Shown here one piece after another: positions 33,801 through 48,800 of a stretch of DNA of 64,000 nt. Source of the stretch: Panorpa germanica (taxonomy: Eukaryota > Arthropoda > Insecta > Mecoptera > Panorpidae); the NCBI GenBank assembly GCA_963678705.1, contig OY783204.1:16564759-16628758 (forward strand), read 5' to 3'. Numbering within the stretch: position 1 is the first letter of the stretch; each line of letters begins with the position of its first letter. The notes under the pieces are model-generated. The model ran no database searches. It was given only the letters and a program-made list of their open reading frames with translations, and was not told the DNA's origin. Both the position numbers and the translations under genes were made by a program.

Positions 33801-36800
33801 GAAATAGCTTACCAATTTAGAATGGACAATGAAGTGATAATAGAAGGTTTTCTGAGAGAAGAATTAAGGTGAGGGCAAGAAAGTGAAGGTATTGGCAAGA
33901 AAGAGAGAAGGAGGAAACGGTGCGAAAGAAGGACGAGTAGTGAACAAGAAGATATAGGGATAAGAGTATAAGAATCAGAAAGTGTCTTAGAATTAAAAAA
34001 TGTTGAAATAGTTTTTAAGTTTAGGTTGGTAATGAGATGTAATTACGCGATTTCATATTGAAAGAATGTAAAGTCTAACGACACACACATTAACTAATAA
34101 TATACTAGCGTACATGACGATAACTATGAGTACGCCAACCGGCCCTATACCTTCCTATGTATTATGTCTTCGTATAACACGGGAAATGTGTTACTCCTTG
34201 CAGGAAATCATGCTGTAGGAAAGGTTTGCAGTATTTTCAATATGTGGTAATTAATTTTAGTAAATGTTTAAATAGAAGTTTAAATTTAGTTACCAATTAA
34301 CAATGAGATTTTATTGTTTTACTGATAACATAATTAGTACCCTAAGGCATGACACATTCGAGTGGACCATCATCCTAAAAAGATTAGAGTAGTTAGTTTA
34401 GACGGCCTCCTACTATGTTGACAGTATATATGGTGTAATATACTGCTTATAATTATGTATATATAAACAATCACTTTAATTTGAAAACAACCACACCCAG
34501 AAAATTAACTACGGTCCGGGATCGAACCCGGAGTCTCAGCAGTCTGGCGTAAGCATCAATGCTCTCGCCCAGTGTGTCCTCACTAAAGTGTATATGTAGC
34601 TTTACAAGCCGTATAATTCAAAAGTAACTTATAATAAGGTTGTGATCATGTCTTATTTCTATAAAACTGAACTATATATTGAGAAAGTTGGTTATCAGGA
34701 CCTCAAATGTCCAATTATTTTTTAATTAGTCGCTATATTACAGGATATATTAACAATTAAAGTATTAATTTTTGACTCTTGAATCATTTAAGGGATAAAA
34801 AGTTATAAAAATTAATCTGCGTGTGATATCACATCCGATGATTTGCCATCTCTTTTATACAACAGGGATGCATACAAGTGTGTGTGTAATACGTCATTTA
34901 CTACTAACAGCTCGGTCATACATCCCATCAAGTTTTATATTATGATTACTGTGAAAAAAATATTGATTACTTATTACTACTGTGACGTCATACACAGAAA
35001 ACTAACATTCAAATTTTAGATAACTATTTTATCATATAACAAATTATATAACAAAATATATACATATATCAACGTATATTTTATGGAAAAATTTAAAAAT
35101 TGACCACTAAAAATTCTTTGTATTAAATAACATTTGTGACATTTTCTAGCTATTTCTTTATTTCGTTTGCCATCTTCCCTATTGATACTTCAATATTCGG
35201 TGATTGATACTCGGAAATTTGAAGTGCTGCTTTTTAAATTAGAGTCGAGAATTCAACATGTTTTTATTGTGGCTTCGGCCACATGTGATAGGGACCAGCG
35301 ACCACCGGCATTCCCGTACCGCGACAACGAGAAGAGCTAAAGTCATTCATAAGTTTTATTACATTCCAACTTCAACAACTTGCTAACAGCATCTCAGACC
35401 TCAGACCTCAGTACGCAAGACACAGTCGTAGACGTAAAAACGTCACAATAAACAAAATTCTAGATCAGTGCTCAACAACTAAAGGCTATCCTAGAAATCC
35501 ATCTTTTGCCGTTTGTGTGTTTGTAACCTAACATTTTTATGGCGTCTTCTATTCAGAAATATTTTTCTTTCATTTCGCACTTTTTTTTTAATTTGCGCAC
35601 AGAACATAATTTTTTCAATGAAGTATAAGTCAAGGCAGTCAACATAAAAAACCATATACTCATTTTTTCTTTTGTAAAATGAACCAGCCACACCAGTGCG
35701 ACATCTACATTCACATATTTTCATTCCTAAGTGGACGTATTTCAGACAAGAGTGTACTAGATTTGTTGAACTTTTGTAGTTGAAACCTATAATAACTTTA
35801 CGACGCATTAGGGTATTTTTATTTTATTCATGTTTCCACTGGCAGTCGGTAAATGCAAAAACATTTAGGCTGGTTTCACACAGCATTATATTGCACGTTT
35901 TTTACAGCTCACACGGTAAATTTTTATTTGCAATATGTACGGACGTACGTTTATGTACGTATAGTCGCAGTTTTCATACGGCAAAATAAATGTACTGAAA
36001 TGAAATTTGCTATATGTTTAAGGTAAGTAAAGAAATAAAAAAAACGCTGTTTGATATAGGTATTATATAACTTTTATTGATTTCATTAATTTTGAATAGG
36101 ACAAATCAATAGTGTTCAGACTTTGAAGCGAAGGTCAACTGCTAGAACTTATAGTACTCGAATATTTGGAATTCTTGGATTAAATATTGTCTGGGCTTGA
36201 ATTGCAACGCGATTTTTATATAATTGCATAGTTTTATCCTACAAAATGGGCTTTTGTTCCACCAAAGAAACCAATAAATCATTATATATAAAAAAAAAAT
36301 CGTGAAACGTTTTCTAATAATAAACTTAAAATACGTGCAAATTATACATCACCACTAAACACTTGTTCGGTTGCTATTCGATAAAAGTCACGCCGTGTGA
36401 AAGGTACCGTATAATACTATGCACCATTGCAAGCCGAATAACTTAAAGTTCATTCGAATTGCTTGACAAGTTCGGTGAGTATTCGATAAATGTGTTTAGC
36501 TGTGTACGTTTTCTGCAGTACAAACGTATTAGGCTGGGTTCACACAGCATTTACTGCACGTTTCTTTGCAGTATAAATCTTATCGAATAAATAGTGGCGC
36601 AAACAGTTTATATAGAACCATTCACACGACGTTTGTACTGAAAAAAAAACGAACACATATATAAAATGTATACGCCACTGTTTATTCGATACTATTTATA
36701 CTGAAAAAAACGTGCAGTACAATGTCGTATAAACCCAGCCTTACAGTAATCGAAAATGCTTGGTTCGTTCTAGTCAGAATATGAAATGGATATATGAAAC

Positions 36801-39800
36801 TGGGGCTTGAAAAAATTAAATAATTAAAATTGTGTCTCTCATTTGTATTACTTAATTTATTGCTTTATTTACAAACATATAAAACTGGCCCAGGGAATAA
36901 GTAGTAACGACAAAGCATGCCGATGTTTTAAGTTAAATGTTACTTCAGTTTGGACGTATTATACAACATCTTCCAACAAATATAAGATGTCACACTGATG
37001 TGGACGACGCATAATATTTCACTAAACTAATATTAAATATTTTTTTATATTAATTTTAAATTTATAACACAACACAATTGTAAAACGTATGGCCACAACT
37101 GATTTAAATAGAGCTAGCATCCGTTGCCCGAAGAACCACTTCAGTGGGAAGATTGGAAAGAGATTGGGAGAAGGCCACGAGCACTACGACTTACGAGGAG
37201 GACTTACGCCATTACCGTCAACTTTCCGATCGCAATCACACGCACAAAGCTGCTTAACCCGCATTTACAATTTACGTGATTTGGATTTTCTTTAGATAAT
37301 TATAATTACTGTTGGAAATCCCCAGAACCATACACGACACTAGTCAAGGTCCTTTCTAGAATTAAATCCATAAATGTATTGTAATTGTTTGATATGTATG
37401 ACTGGAGTCACATACCATACACAATACAGTTATTTCTATGCTTCAAATAAATTATATGCTACAAATACAGCTGATAATTACTTCGATTGTGAACTCATTT
37501 TTTAATTCTATATTGAAATATTGATTAATAAACGTATATTGGCGTTTTTATTTTATTAAATATTCTAAAAATTAACGGATATAAAGTTTGAATTTTGTTT
37601 TATTCCGTAATATTCCTGTTGTTATCTTAGTAGTTGATGACGACATGAACTGAAAAGAATATCATAAGTAATGTAATTTATTTTTCCTTTTATATCACGA
37701 CATTATATTAAAACATTATGGGTCAACTCAACAGCTCTATAGCTTTGACAGTCTAATACTGCATCTCTTTTGTACGTCTCTTCTTTAGCTGTGATGGTAA
37801 AAGTAGGTAAATGGTAATGGAATGGGGAAGAAGGAGAGGAAGTAATGACGTTGTACACTGAAGTCACTTTTTGTAAATTTTTATCCCTTTAATTATTAAA
37901 GGGAAAAAATGACTATTTCAATCGTTGATATCTTTTATAATATTGCGAATTGAATAAAAATAATTGAATATTTGATGTTTTAAAAGGCAACTTTATCAAC
38001 ATGCAGTGCTGTTTCATATAAATTCAGATATGGTTCACAACCCAATTTAAATTTATTTATGTTTATTTATGTTAATATTAATTCAAATATATTTGAACAT
38101 TAATTATGTTTAATATAATGTATCATTCCTTTATTCCTGTTTTAATTTAAATTATACAGTATATGGCAATATTCGTAATCAATTCCAAAACACATTTTTT
38201 TTTTAAATTAAATTTTAATTTTACGTGTTGTTTCAGATATACATAGAGGTATAAGAATAGAGTGCGCAAGAAACTGAATATTGCGATAGAGGCAAAAAGA
38301 GAGATAGTTGATGAGTGTCCTCTGTATCTCTTTCTAGCCGACCACTGCGTCTGTTTGCTTGCTTACCCCCTACCTCATCGCCAATTAGCCAAGCCTGCAG
38401 CAGCGGTTCGGCTAGAAAGAGACAGATAGGACTCTCGGCAGCTATCTCTCTCTTTGCCTTTATCGCTTCCTCTTACACGCGGCCGTACCCTTCACGCACT
38501 CTATTCTTATATCTCTATGTAGATATATGAATACTCTAGATACGTTATAATGTCAAGAATAATTAAGATTTACTAATTACAAATCGTAAACCGTTTATAA
38601 TATTGGTGAAATATTATTTATTAACAACTATAGTAACTGTATACAATTCCACACTAGACGTAACTCTATTGATTGTTATCTAATGAATGTCATAGGCATA
38701 GGGTTAAAGTATCGGATTACTCAGGTCTGAGAAACACAGAACAGCCCGACATAGTTAGGCAATAAGATAACTCCCAGGATTGTACTGAAAGTCTGCCTAA
38801 AACGCACTGCAGAAAACACACAAAATCTACAACACATGAAATATTACCATTCACGCAACTACGATTTTAAATGGAAAAAAACCAGCGGAATTTATTCCGT
38901 GTGTTTTTTACGGATTGCGTTCTAGATCTTAGAGCGAAATATCCCAAACACTAAATTTAAAAAAATATTCTTTATCCATGTTTATAACCTACATAGATAA
39001 ATACCATTTTTCAATTATAACCTACAAATTGTGACTATCTGTCAAAGTATTATTGGGGCACTAGACATAATACAATTTATCAAGATAAATTAAAATAATA
39101 TGTGAAAAAAATTATGATCATTTCTTTTATCCAAAGAATATTATTATGAAAGCGGTGAATAATTATTTATGTTCACTTTTCACAAATGAAATTGTTAAAA
39201 GGTTTTTACTAGTAGTTTAACTTATACCGAAATATACCGTCCAGAGTTAAACGGAGTCGGAGAAAACTTATAAAACAGCGGCATACGTAATTCAAAAACT
39301 AAAATGGGCTTGTGTCCTATGTCTTAATTTCTATAAAAGTGTACTATATATTGATAAAGTGGGTTACTAGAACCTCAAATGTTCAATTATTTTTTAATAA
39401 CTCCTTCTATGTTAAGAGATATTAACAATTAAAAAAGTCATTTTGTCATATATCATCATAAATCTCTGCTATATGTATTTATATATCAAAATATCAAATA
39501 TTATTTACAGCTATTTCAAGGAACAATCAAATTTCAATATTATGTCTGCCTTAGCAGGGGATTTGACTTGATTATTTGACTACCAACAGCTACAGAACAT
39601 TACCATAGCACTGGCCTACTCAACAAATAACTGACGTTAAAATGCATTTCACGTCATACAAATATGGCGGACCATTTCTAGCGCTAAAACTACAATTCAA
39701 ACTTTTAATTGCTATATCTCCGTCAATATTTAGATATTTAATAAAATAGAAACGCCAATACACATTTATTAACATCAATTTCAATCAACAATTGAAAAAT

Positions 39801-42800
39801 CGACCACTAAAAAATGAGGATACAAGACCATTGACGGATCAGATCCACGGACCAGATATTTAATGATTTAATTGTGAGGTTATTGCATTGGTTCGGTTAT
39901 AGTTGCTATGTTATGAGGATAATTGGAGGTGAGCGGCAACAGGACTGTGCAGTGAAATATACCGACTTTAATTAAAATAATTTTAGAAAATTAATTAAAA
40001 GTAACAAAAGCCGTAAATTGATAATATAGGTTACCAAAAACATAAACAAAACTTGTACAATTTAGGAGAATATAAAACGTAAGAAGAAGAAAAATAAAAA
40101 TAATTAGAAAAACGTTTTTTTTTATATAAAATAAGTGTACACTAAAAAGAGAAAAATAATTGATAACATAGTTTAATAATTGCTGTGTGATATCGGATCG
40201 GGAACGATGCGCTCCGGCTCCGGCAGCCTGGCTCTGTATGCCGTGTTTCCCGTCGTAGGCAACCACCAGGGAATCGGCATGGACGCACGATGCCACGAAG
40301 ATGAGCACGATGGACGATGGGACTGAACATATTTACACATTCCTGGCAAAGTGATGTGGGCGACTGTGGATAATATTAGAGCACACAAATACTACGATAT
40401 AACAGTTAAAACATTCAAGAAATTATTATACAGAAAAGTCAAATGAATACTAAGGTGTCACTCGTATTATTATTTAAAGGGGTCCTCCACTGCTACAACC
40501 CTGGCCTAACAGCCGTAGCCAGTGGCTAGCATAGCAATTAATCAGTTGTGTTATACTAAACGACATGAGACACACAAAAATGCGTAAGTGTGTGTTACAG
40601 TAACAACAAAATCAGATACATAATTAAAATAAGTCAATTTTATAATTTATTTAAGATATATTTTTAAATAAATATGTAAGTGTGAATGAATCAGATATAT
40701 AATCTTCTATCTCTTTTTAATATTTGAATCTAATCCAAATTTAATACGAAATGTTCATTCATATCCAAGATTATCATCTGATATTTCGTGTGGCTTGTCT
40801 TGCTATCCCCACTTCTGATATATCAATATTTTTCCCATGAGTTGTAAATATTTTATGTTACCTCAAACTTTTTTTGCATAGTTATGTTTATTGGAATATA
40901 TGGTACGATAAATACATATAGCCCTAATTTCAAATTGGTTTTGTCTTGCCCTTACATTCAAGAGGTAGTTCCTTAATATTTTTTATTGGATTTTACTAAA
41001 CGTTCATACTCTGTTTTAAACGCAGTATGTTTAAAGTGCAAAATTAACGGAGATTATAGGAATAAAGAAATAGGAATTTAAAGGTTAGAAATGAATTGAG
41101 GTATCCTTCACGGTACAGGTGTGAACTCAGTTGCCGGTTTGTTTATATTTTAACGTTTTACGGAGGAGTCGTAGTCGTACTGAAAAGTATGTTCCGATAT
41201 TGAGTATAAAACGTGAGATAATTACTAAATACGGTTGGGTATATAGGCGAAGTGAACACTAAACCGGATGACGATTTACGATTCTCTAAGCTCAGTATTG
41301 AATCGTATAAGCGACGGCGAATTCGAATGTAAATCGGCGGCTTGGTTGAGCGACTACTACTCCCAAAACTTAACTTATTTTAATTTTTATCGATACTGTT
41401 CCACCACTGTTCTTTTATTCTCTTTCAATGTATTCGTTTGGTGCCTTCCATGTACCATATATGCTTGGTTAAAATTCGCTTAAATACCCAAGCAGTGTGA
41501 GAAATTCGGACGGCTTTATCGCTTGCAGTGTGCGAGGTCATTACATTTACAGTGTTCGGATAGGTAAAGCATAGTAGCGCGTATACGTCCGATTATCGTT
41601 CCACCGTGAGACAAGCGTAATACGTAAGGGCGACATAAAATCAAAGAAAATATATATAATACCACAAATATCTGATATCACATCCACTATGTATATATTG
41701 TGGAAAAGGAATGCACATATACATTAATTAATACGGAATAGTGTCCTTCAAAATGTCAGTCAGGAAAATTAGTAAACGAATTCTTGAGTAACAGAGAATG
41801 ATAGTTTACTCTCAGAGTCAAATTTAATTTGTTTGTGACAAGAAATAAAAATAAAATTAGGGATATTACTACTGGAAGGAATTAATATAAAAAAAGGCAA
41901 TATATAGAAATTGGCTAAGATCATAGCTCACTATCGTACTTGTTTTTAGAATTATATTGAAGGAGGAGAACAACCTATCTCTACCATAAGTGGGACAGAA
42001 CACTGAAAACACGATTGTTTTAAGATATTGTCTTTGTCATAGAATGCTAACGATCACCTAGCTGTGGTCGCCCTGCGTTTTGCTTGTCTAGAATATTATT
42101 TATTTGTAAGAATGTATTGCACAATTTATCGCGTATCTTCTTTCATATAGACTAGTGATGAAAAATGATGGCACATGTTAAGTTTTATAAAAAAACCTTT
42201 GGTTTTCTATAAGGAACGTCGCGAACTATAACATAAAACTAACAAAAAATTTAACTTTAAACCAATGAACAATATACAAAATGGAAACAACAACAACAAC
42301 AATATAACAAAAATTCCTTTCTCTTAGGCGGAGAAGGTTATATATAACAATGAAATATTTAAATAATTGAATATGATGGAAACAGTATTAAATATTCATT
42401 GTTCAATTCAAACTATATAAAATGCGTAACAAAGGTTTTGCTTCTACCAACGCAATACTACTGAACAGCACATCTGAACACTTAACAGACACCTTAGATC
42501 AATATAAGGAACATTTTGAAGAACATTAATTCATAATATTTTTGTTAATGTCCTGTGAATGTTTGCAAATCCGAGTCCGACCCTCGGCTGCTATAAGTTT
42601 CGCGATGTCTGTAACCGATACTGTCCGTCAACTTGAAATACCACGCTGTCTGAGGTCGGACTCACATTCTCACAAGGCACATGGGCACATATGACATAGG
42701 TTCTGGTCTGACCAACCAACGAATAATCATATTTTACGAGTCAAGCAAATGTAATGAATATTTACACCAGCGGTTGGCAACCAGAGGTTGGAGAGCCACA

Positions 42801-45800
42801 CATGTCGTGTAAGGGGTTAGGCCTGTCTCAGTATGGGACCGTATTTAAGCGACGGCGTATTCGGACGTAAATCGGCAGATTGGATGAGCTACAAAGCAAA
42901 CCGCCTATGTGTGTCACAGATGTCTGTAGTCGTGTATTAGGGGGTGTATTGGAGTTCTTTAGCATTTATATAATTTATCATGAGAGCAAACTTTAACTCT
43001 AATTTTTATCGATACACCACTGGTATTAAAGGGACTTTAGCATTTATTATATATCTGAGTTCTGGTGGGCGTGAATTTAAATTTAGTTCTATCGTATTGG
43101 TATCGGTATCGGTGTCCATGATTCACTGAAATACAAACATAAACTGCATGCAGAACATAGTGATGTCGCCGATAGATTTCATTTGAAGCGTATTGCACCG
43201 TAACAACAAGCGATCTTAGGTATCCCCTCCAGTCTGAGGCGGCTGTTTGCATTTACAAAGGTTCGGATAGGATATCGTTGTAGTAGTGGTAACGCTTGGA
43301 TAAAATTCGCCTTTATACGGTTCTAATGTGCGAGGTAGTGTCGCCCGTATTCGGACTGCTTTGTAGCGTGCAGTCTGAGAGCTCCAGAGCGATCTCATTA
43401 CATTTACAGGGTTCGGATAGGTAAAGCGTAGTAGCCCGAATACGTCCGGCAGAAATTCGCTTAAATACGGTGCCATACTGAGACAGGCCTTATCCATAAA
43501 CCACTTGAGATGGCCTTAGGGCAGCGGGGAATGGCGATTATGCTGGCCTATGTGAGTACATCTATTTTATTTGGCGTAATGAAGACAGTTTACAGAATAA
43601 GTGGTAGCATATGAATATTTATTGTCATACTTTGATTACTTTTATATTTTAGGTAAGGTATATACTTACACTGCTGTGTGTAAGTTAAGATAGCATTTCT
43701 ATTGTATAACAGAAATAGATTCAAATAATAGACTCTGAATCACTAAGAAAAGGATTACTGCATACACAAAAAATATCTTCTGGACAATTGTTCAACACGC
43801 TATATGTTTCTAAATAATTGATATATTAATTAATGATCTATGTATAAACAAAGCTTAAACATTTATCTGACGCATAAAGTTTATATATTTCAAATAGCTC
43901 ACTCGTGTGCAAAGTTATTAACGTTTTTATATTTGAAAACATGGAGTGCTAGAACAAATTTGTAAATCGATTATCATTTTAGTACACTGTCGCCATCTAC
44001 ATCTTACTATATAACCGTGAAGTAATGTTTCACCTTAAAAAGAAAAAACTACATTCCATGCCTGTGAGAGGACAGCATATTGGGCTTAGTGTTTTGTGCG
44101 GACCTAAGGTACGCATTTCTTCTTTAATGCAGAATAATAAATAATTTAATTTCTTACACCGAATTATCACATATTATACAATGATCCCATCTCTGTGTAA
44201 AAATAGTTGTAGCTAACAACCAATGACGTAACGAGATTTTTTTTGAATTACGTAGCGTTGTTCTTTTAATTTTCCTTTCCTTCAAATCAAATTAAATTCC
44301 TAGTATTTTCTATAATATAATGACTAATTAAGAAATAATGGGACAGATATTTTAATTTATTAAATTTACGACTAAGGAGAAAACTCAAATTTTTCCTTAC
44401 AATAGTAGATGTAAGATGTAATATTGGTGTTGGTGTTCTTGATAATGGATGGTGTAACAGTACACTTTAGTACATATGTGGAATGATGATTATAAATTAA
44501 TTATAGTTAAAAGTTTTTAATATTATTATAATTATTCTTTAGTTTAAGGATGTATTATTTATTAACTAGTAAAATGTTCTAGGTAGTATTTTAAAAGATT
44601 TGAGAAAGTAATAAACAATAATTAGGAATACCAAGGTTTATGAGGGTCAGACTAAAATTGATTGAGATTGGATTTATTTGTTTAATGATAATTGTTTAGG
44701 ATACGGTTTTTCTATTTTTATGTATAATCAGGATCAGTTATTAATTAAAAGTGGCATTTACAATAGAAAGTATATCCAATAGAGAGCATCTCCAATAGAA
44801 TATAAAAGCATAGCGATCTTTAGTCCATTGCGGGTGGTGTAGTAGGGTGCACCACTAAATGGACATTAAATATACGAAAATGCCCTTAAACAACTGAAGT
44901 AACATAGAACTTAAGAAAACTGAACAAATCAGCTACGAGTGCTCATTAATTAATTTTTTTAATTAGGTGGCATTAGGTTTATAGAAAAAGATATAAAACA
45001 CATAAGAAGAACAGCAAGGATTAGATTGGGAAATGAGGAAAAAGGAAACAGATACTGGGAAAAGAGTGAGGAAAGAAAGTGTAGAGTGTGCGGAGCGGAG
45101 GACGAAACACTGGAGCACATTAAGTTTGAGTGTAAGGAAAAAGTAGCGAGCGAAAGGAATATTGGCCAGCTATTAAAGGGAGGCAGTGAAGGAAAGAGGT
45201 GGATGGCGGAAATAGTAAGAAGGAAAGAAAAAACAGGAGAATAAATAAGCTGAGAAAAATGTAAATTTAATTGTAGGTTGCAGTATATGAAATGTATTAA
45301 GAATGTAGATTGTAAAGCCGAAAGACGAACAATAAACAATAAACAACAATTAGGTAGCATTAATTTCGGTGGTACAAACAAACAAACAAACATACTCGAT
45401 TTCTTCTGGTAAGTTTGTCTGTTGTAGAGCAAAGACGTGTTTTATAATATAATAAAGAAAGTTCTTTATTTCTTCTTAATTCTTTTGAATAAAGTTCTTT
45501 TTAATTCAACATTTCTATAAAAATTTTGTTGACAATTTCTTGACGGTATGTTAAGAATTTGTTCACTTATTTTTATAATTTGTAAAATACATAATTTATA
45601 TATATTTTTATTTTTTATCATATTTTAATTGGATGTTTGGAATTGGCACGCGAAGCTGCAAACAGTGCGGATTGCTTTGGATTCTCGAGGCTTCGCATTC
45701 ACAGACAGCAGGCGGTGGACGCAGTACACAGTACACAGTACACAGTACGCAAATGACCGCAGCAGTTGAAGTTATTCGATTGGGGAAAGCTCTTATATTT

Positions 45801-48800
45801 ATTCAACAGTACAACTAGATACTCCTACGGGCTAATTAATAAAACATTTCTAAATACATTACATGAACATAATCTGCATTCTTTGTAAGTATTTTCAAAT
45901 AAAGAAATGTAATTCTCTACTGACAAATTACATATAAAATCATTAGGTAGCACAGTGGCCAACAAAGTCATTTACATTGAAATTAAATTAGAGGTGAATT
46001 TCTTTAGGCGTTAGTGGAAGGCAGCATTTGAATTAGTGTCTATTAAAATGGTCGTTTTAATGTAGATTTTAGTTTTCGTATATTTTAGGTTCTTGAATAA
46101 GTACTGGTTCTTTTTTATTGTTTTCACTTTTGTTTTTATGCTTTTAATTTTACAAAATTTGTATTAAATCGTTTTATTTCTGATAAGCGTACAAGTAGTG
46201 TTAACGCCGCTGAGTTTATTTAAGAGGGCTGATAGATATCTCAAATATTCACATGCTTTGTGAAATAAACTAGCGCCAAAAAGGTACAAATTTGGAACTA
46301 ATGATATTTGCATGGTGTGAAACATGAGCTAAGTATAAAATATCACCTGGAATAGGGTTTCTTATTTGTATCTTATATTATAATGTCCCAGGTGTATATT
46401 TACGATCTTTACCAGTAATTTTTTGCTGTATTACTTTTGATTCGTAAAAGATAGAAAGTTGAAATTTTGCATGTGTATTAAGGTATTCAATGCTGACATT
46501 TTTCAAAAATTAGAAATTAAAAAATTGAAAAAGGGGGGTTGAAGAAATTCGGGACCCGGTAGGGAACTTTGGAGAAAATTCATATTCTGGATTCCAGAAT
46601 AATTAAGTATATTATTAATAAAAAAAAATTCAAAATTTTATTTGGGGGCAGTATTTGCCGAGAGTAAAAATTGTGCTAGAAAGTTGAAATTTTGTATATA
46701 GGCTAACAACCTTGGTAACTTATTTACGAATAGAAAAAAAAATCCCAGATTTTGAAAAAAAGTTGACCAAATAACGCATAAATTGAAAATATTTTTTATT
46801 TTGATAAATTGAAAAATTATTTTATTATTGTGCGAGTTTATTATTTCAATTTAAAAATAGAATTAAATATGAAATGTAATTACGAATTATTTTATTGGAT
46901 TCAAATCATACACGTAAAAAGACGTCGGGGGTAAACTCTAGCATAATAAATACTTCAAAAGTTGGAAAAAATACAAGAAAGATATGTGAAATGGGTAATG
47001 TAGTTGCATAAATGCACACCGGGGTATATGGAAATGGAAGAAGTGAAAAGAGACAAAATAAGATTTGAAGCAGGGAGAAGATCAGACAGTGTGAGATCTT
47101 AAGGAAGATACGCGAAAAGGTTAGGAAAGAGAGTAGAAAAGGAGGAATAAAAAAGAGAAAAGACTACTACGAAAGCAATGGAATGGTGGCAGAGAGAAGA
47201 AGAAAAAAGTGTAGAGGTGGAATTAAGAAGCAGAGACAGAGAGAGATACAACAACAAGAAAGGGTGACACAAATTCATAAAAGCAAAGATAATGAGAGAC
47301 ATAAGAAGCTATGTGAGTGGGTGGTACCAGAATATATAGGAGGAAAAGAGACAAGAAATGTAAGAAGAATCGTAAGATACAGAATGAGAAATAAAGAAAA
47401 GGCAGCAGATATTGGGAAAATAGAGAGGAAAGGACAAAATGTGCAAGAAGGAAATAGAAGCGTTGAAGCGCATTAGAGACATGCCTTTGCAAAATAAAAA
47501 GTGAAAAGAAGATAGAGGAGCTGATGAGAGGATGTAACAAAGGGAAGAAGTGAAAAAAGAAGAAGAGAGAAGAAAGAAGGAAGGAAATAGAGAAAAATGG
47601 TGAAGTAGACAATTTGTTAAAGCGTGAGTCATCGTCGAACTCTCGTAATTTAAACATCACAGTTCTATTTTCTATTTTAATTTAAATTTTCAGTATGTAA
47701 ATTTAGTTAAGCAGAATATCCATGTTTATGATTAGCGTTTTGTAACTATGCGACGGCATACCATACACTATTTCCGCCATTGTTTATTCCGGAACTTCAT
47801 TATGTACCCTTTTGTTTCTAATATTGAGAAACGCAAAACAAATAAATTTATAAAAAGTATTTTATAATTTAAAAGATAACAAGTCATTGTTGAATAAAAA
47901 ATCAAACCGGATTCTCTACAAATCCCGTTACTTAATTACTGTGGATTTAAATATCGCACTTTGAAATGATGCTATCTTTTATTGTTTATAGTAACGCTAT
48001 TATTTTAAAAATGGCTGACTTATTGACCCGGTTATAAGTTGTAATGTAATATTTATAAATATATGTACGTGTATATGTACAATGTATTAGATAAAACGAT
48101 GTCAAAAAGCTTGAAAAGAAGGTGAATAGAACCAAATTTAACATTTTATGGTAAAATGCAAAGTGTCACGATCTGTCAGATATCGGTGTTTGTTAATTAA
48201 AATAGTGATGTATCGATTAAAAAGCCTTGTAGTAGCCGAGGATTTTAGCACATTGTGAGGTACAGCATGGCGACATGGCTTAAGGCAGTTGTTCACTGGA
48301 TTCATTTAATGCAAGACATTAATAAAACTTTATTTATTCTTAGAATAAGTTTAAAATTGACCACGCCGTTTTTATATACGATATCAAAATTTTGTAATTT
48401 TAGAAGCAGCTCTTAAGGAGAGATATTAATGTAAATTTGATGTTATAAAAATCGTAATCACAGACCTCATTATCGAGATATTATTATTTTAAATTTGAAT
48501 TTTTTAATTAACTAGCGTGGTTATTTGGTTATGTCGGCAACTAACACAAACAAGTTCAGTAAACCTTAGTGTAGTTGTCACGATCATTTCTGTATTACTA
48601 TGGATGTGTGTATACAAATACATCTTATTGCTATTTGGTTTAACTGGACTAACCGCCTCGGTAATCTTATATTCCAAGTGAATCAGACTGTCAGTGAACC
48701 TTGCGGATCAGCAATGTGAGTCTGCTAATCTGAGAATAAAGATTTCAGCTTTTAGGTTAATTCTATTCCCCAGTCCGCCTCTTATACAATACTAAAACGT

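Noticed and set aside
33463..33815. Two overlapping minus-strand hydrophobic frames of 88 and 97 codons
   Set aside because: Composition reflects the purine-rich opposite strand; no ordered domain.
39991..40308. 105-codon minus-strand frame read as a full protein
   Set aside because: It starts at GTG and its second half is AT-rich intron-like sequence; only the GC-rich first part looks exon-like, so it is reported as an island and not a gene.
42545..42670. Short inverted repeat GAGTCCGACC...GGTCGGACTC
   Set aside because: Arms of about 10-14 bases with a 90-base loop; no terminal flank, second copy or RNA-gene likeness.
44959..45432. 157-codon minus-strand frame
   Set aside because: Same reason: shadow of the LINE C-terminus with its CxxC-H-C knuckle on the plus strand.
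47223..47660. 145- and 107-codon minus-strand frames rich in Phe, Leu and Ser
   Set aside because: They are the complement of a purine-rich LINE fragment on the plus strand, which naturally lacks stops on the other strand.
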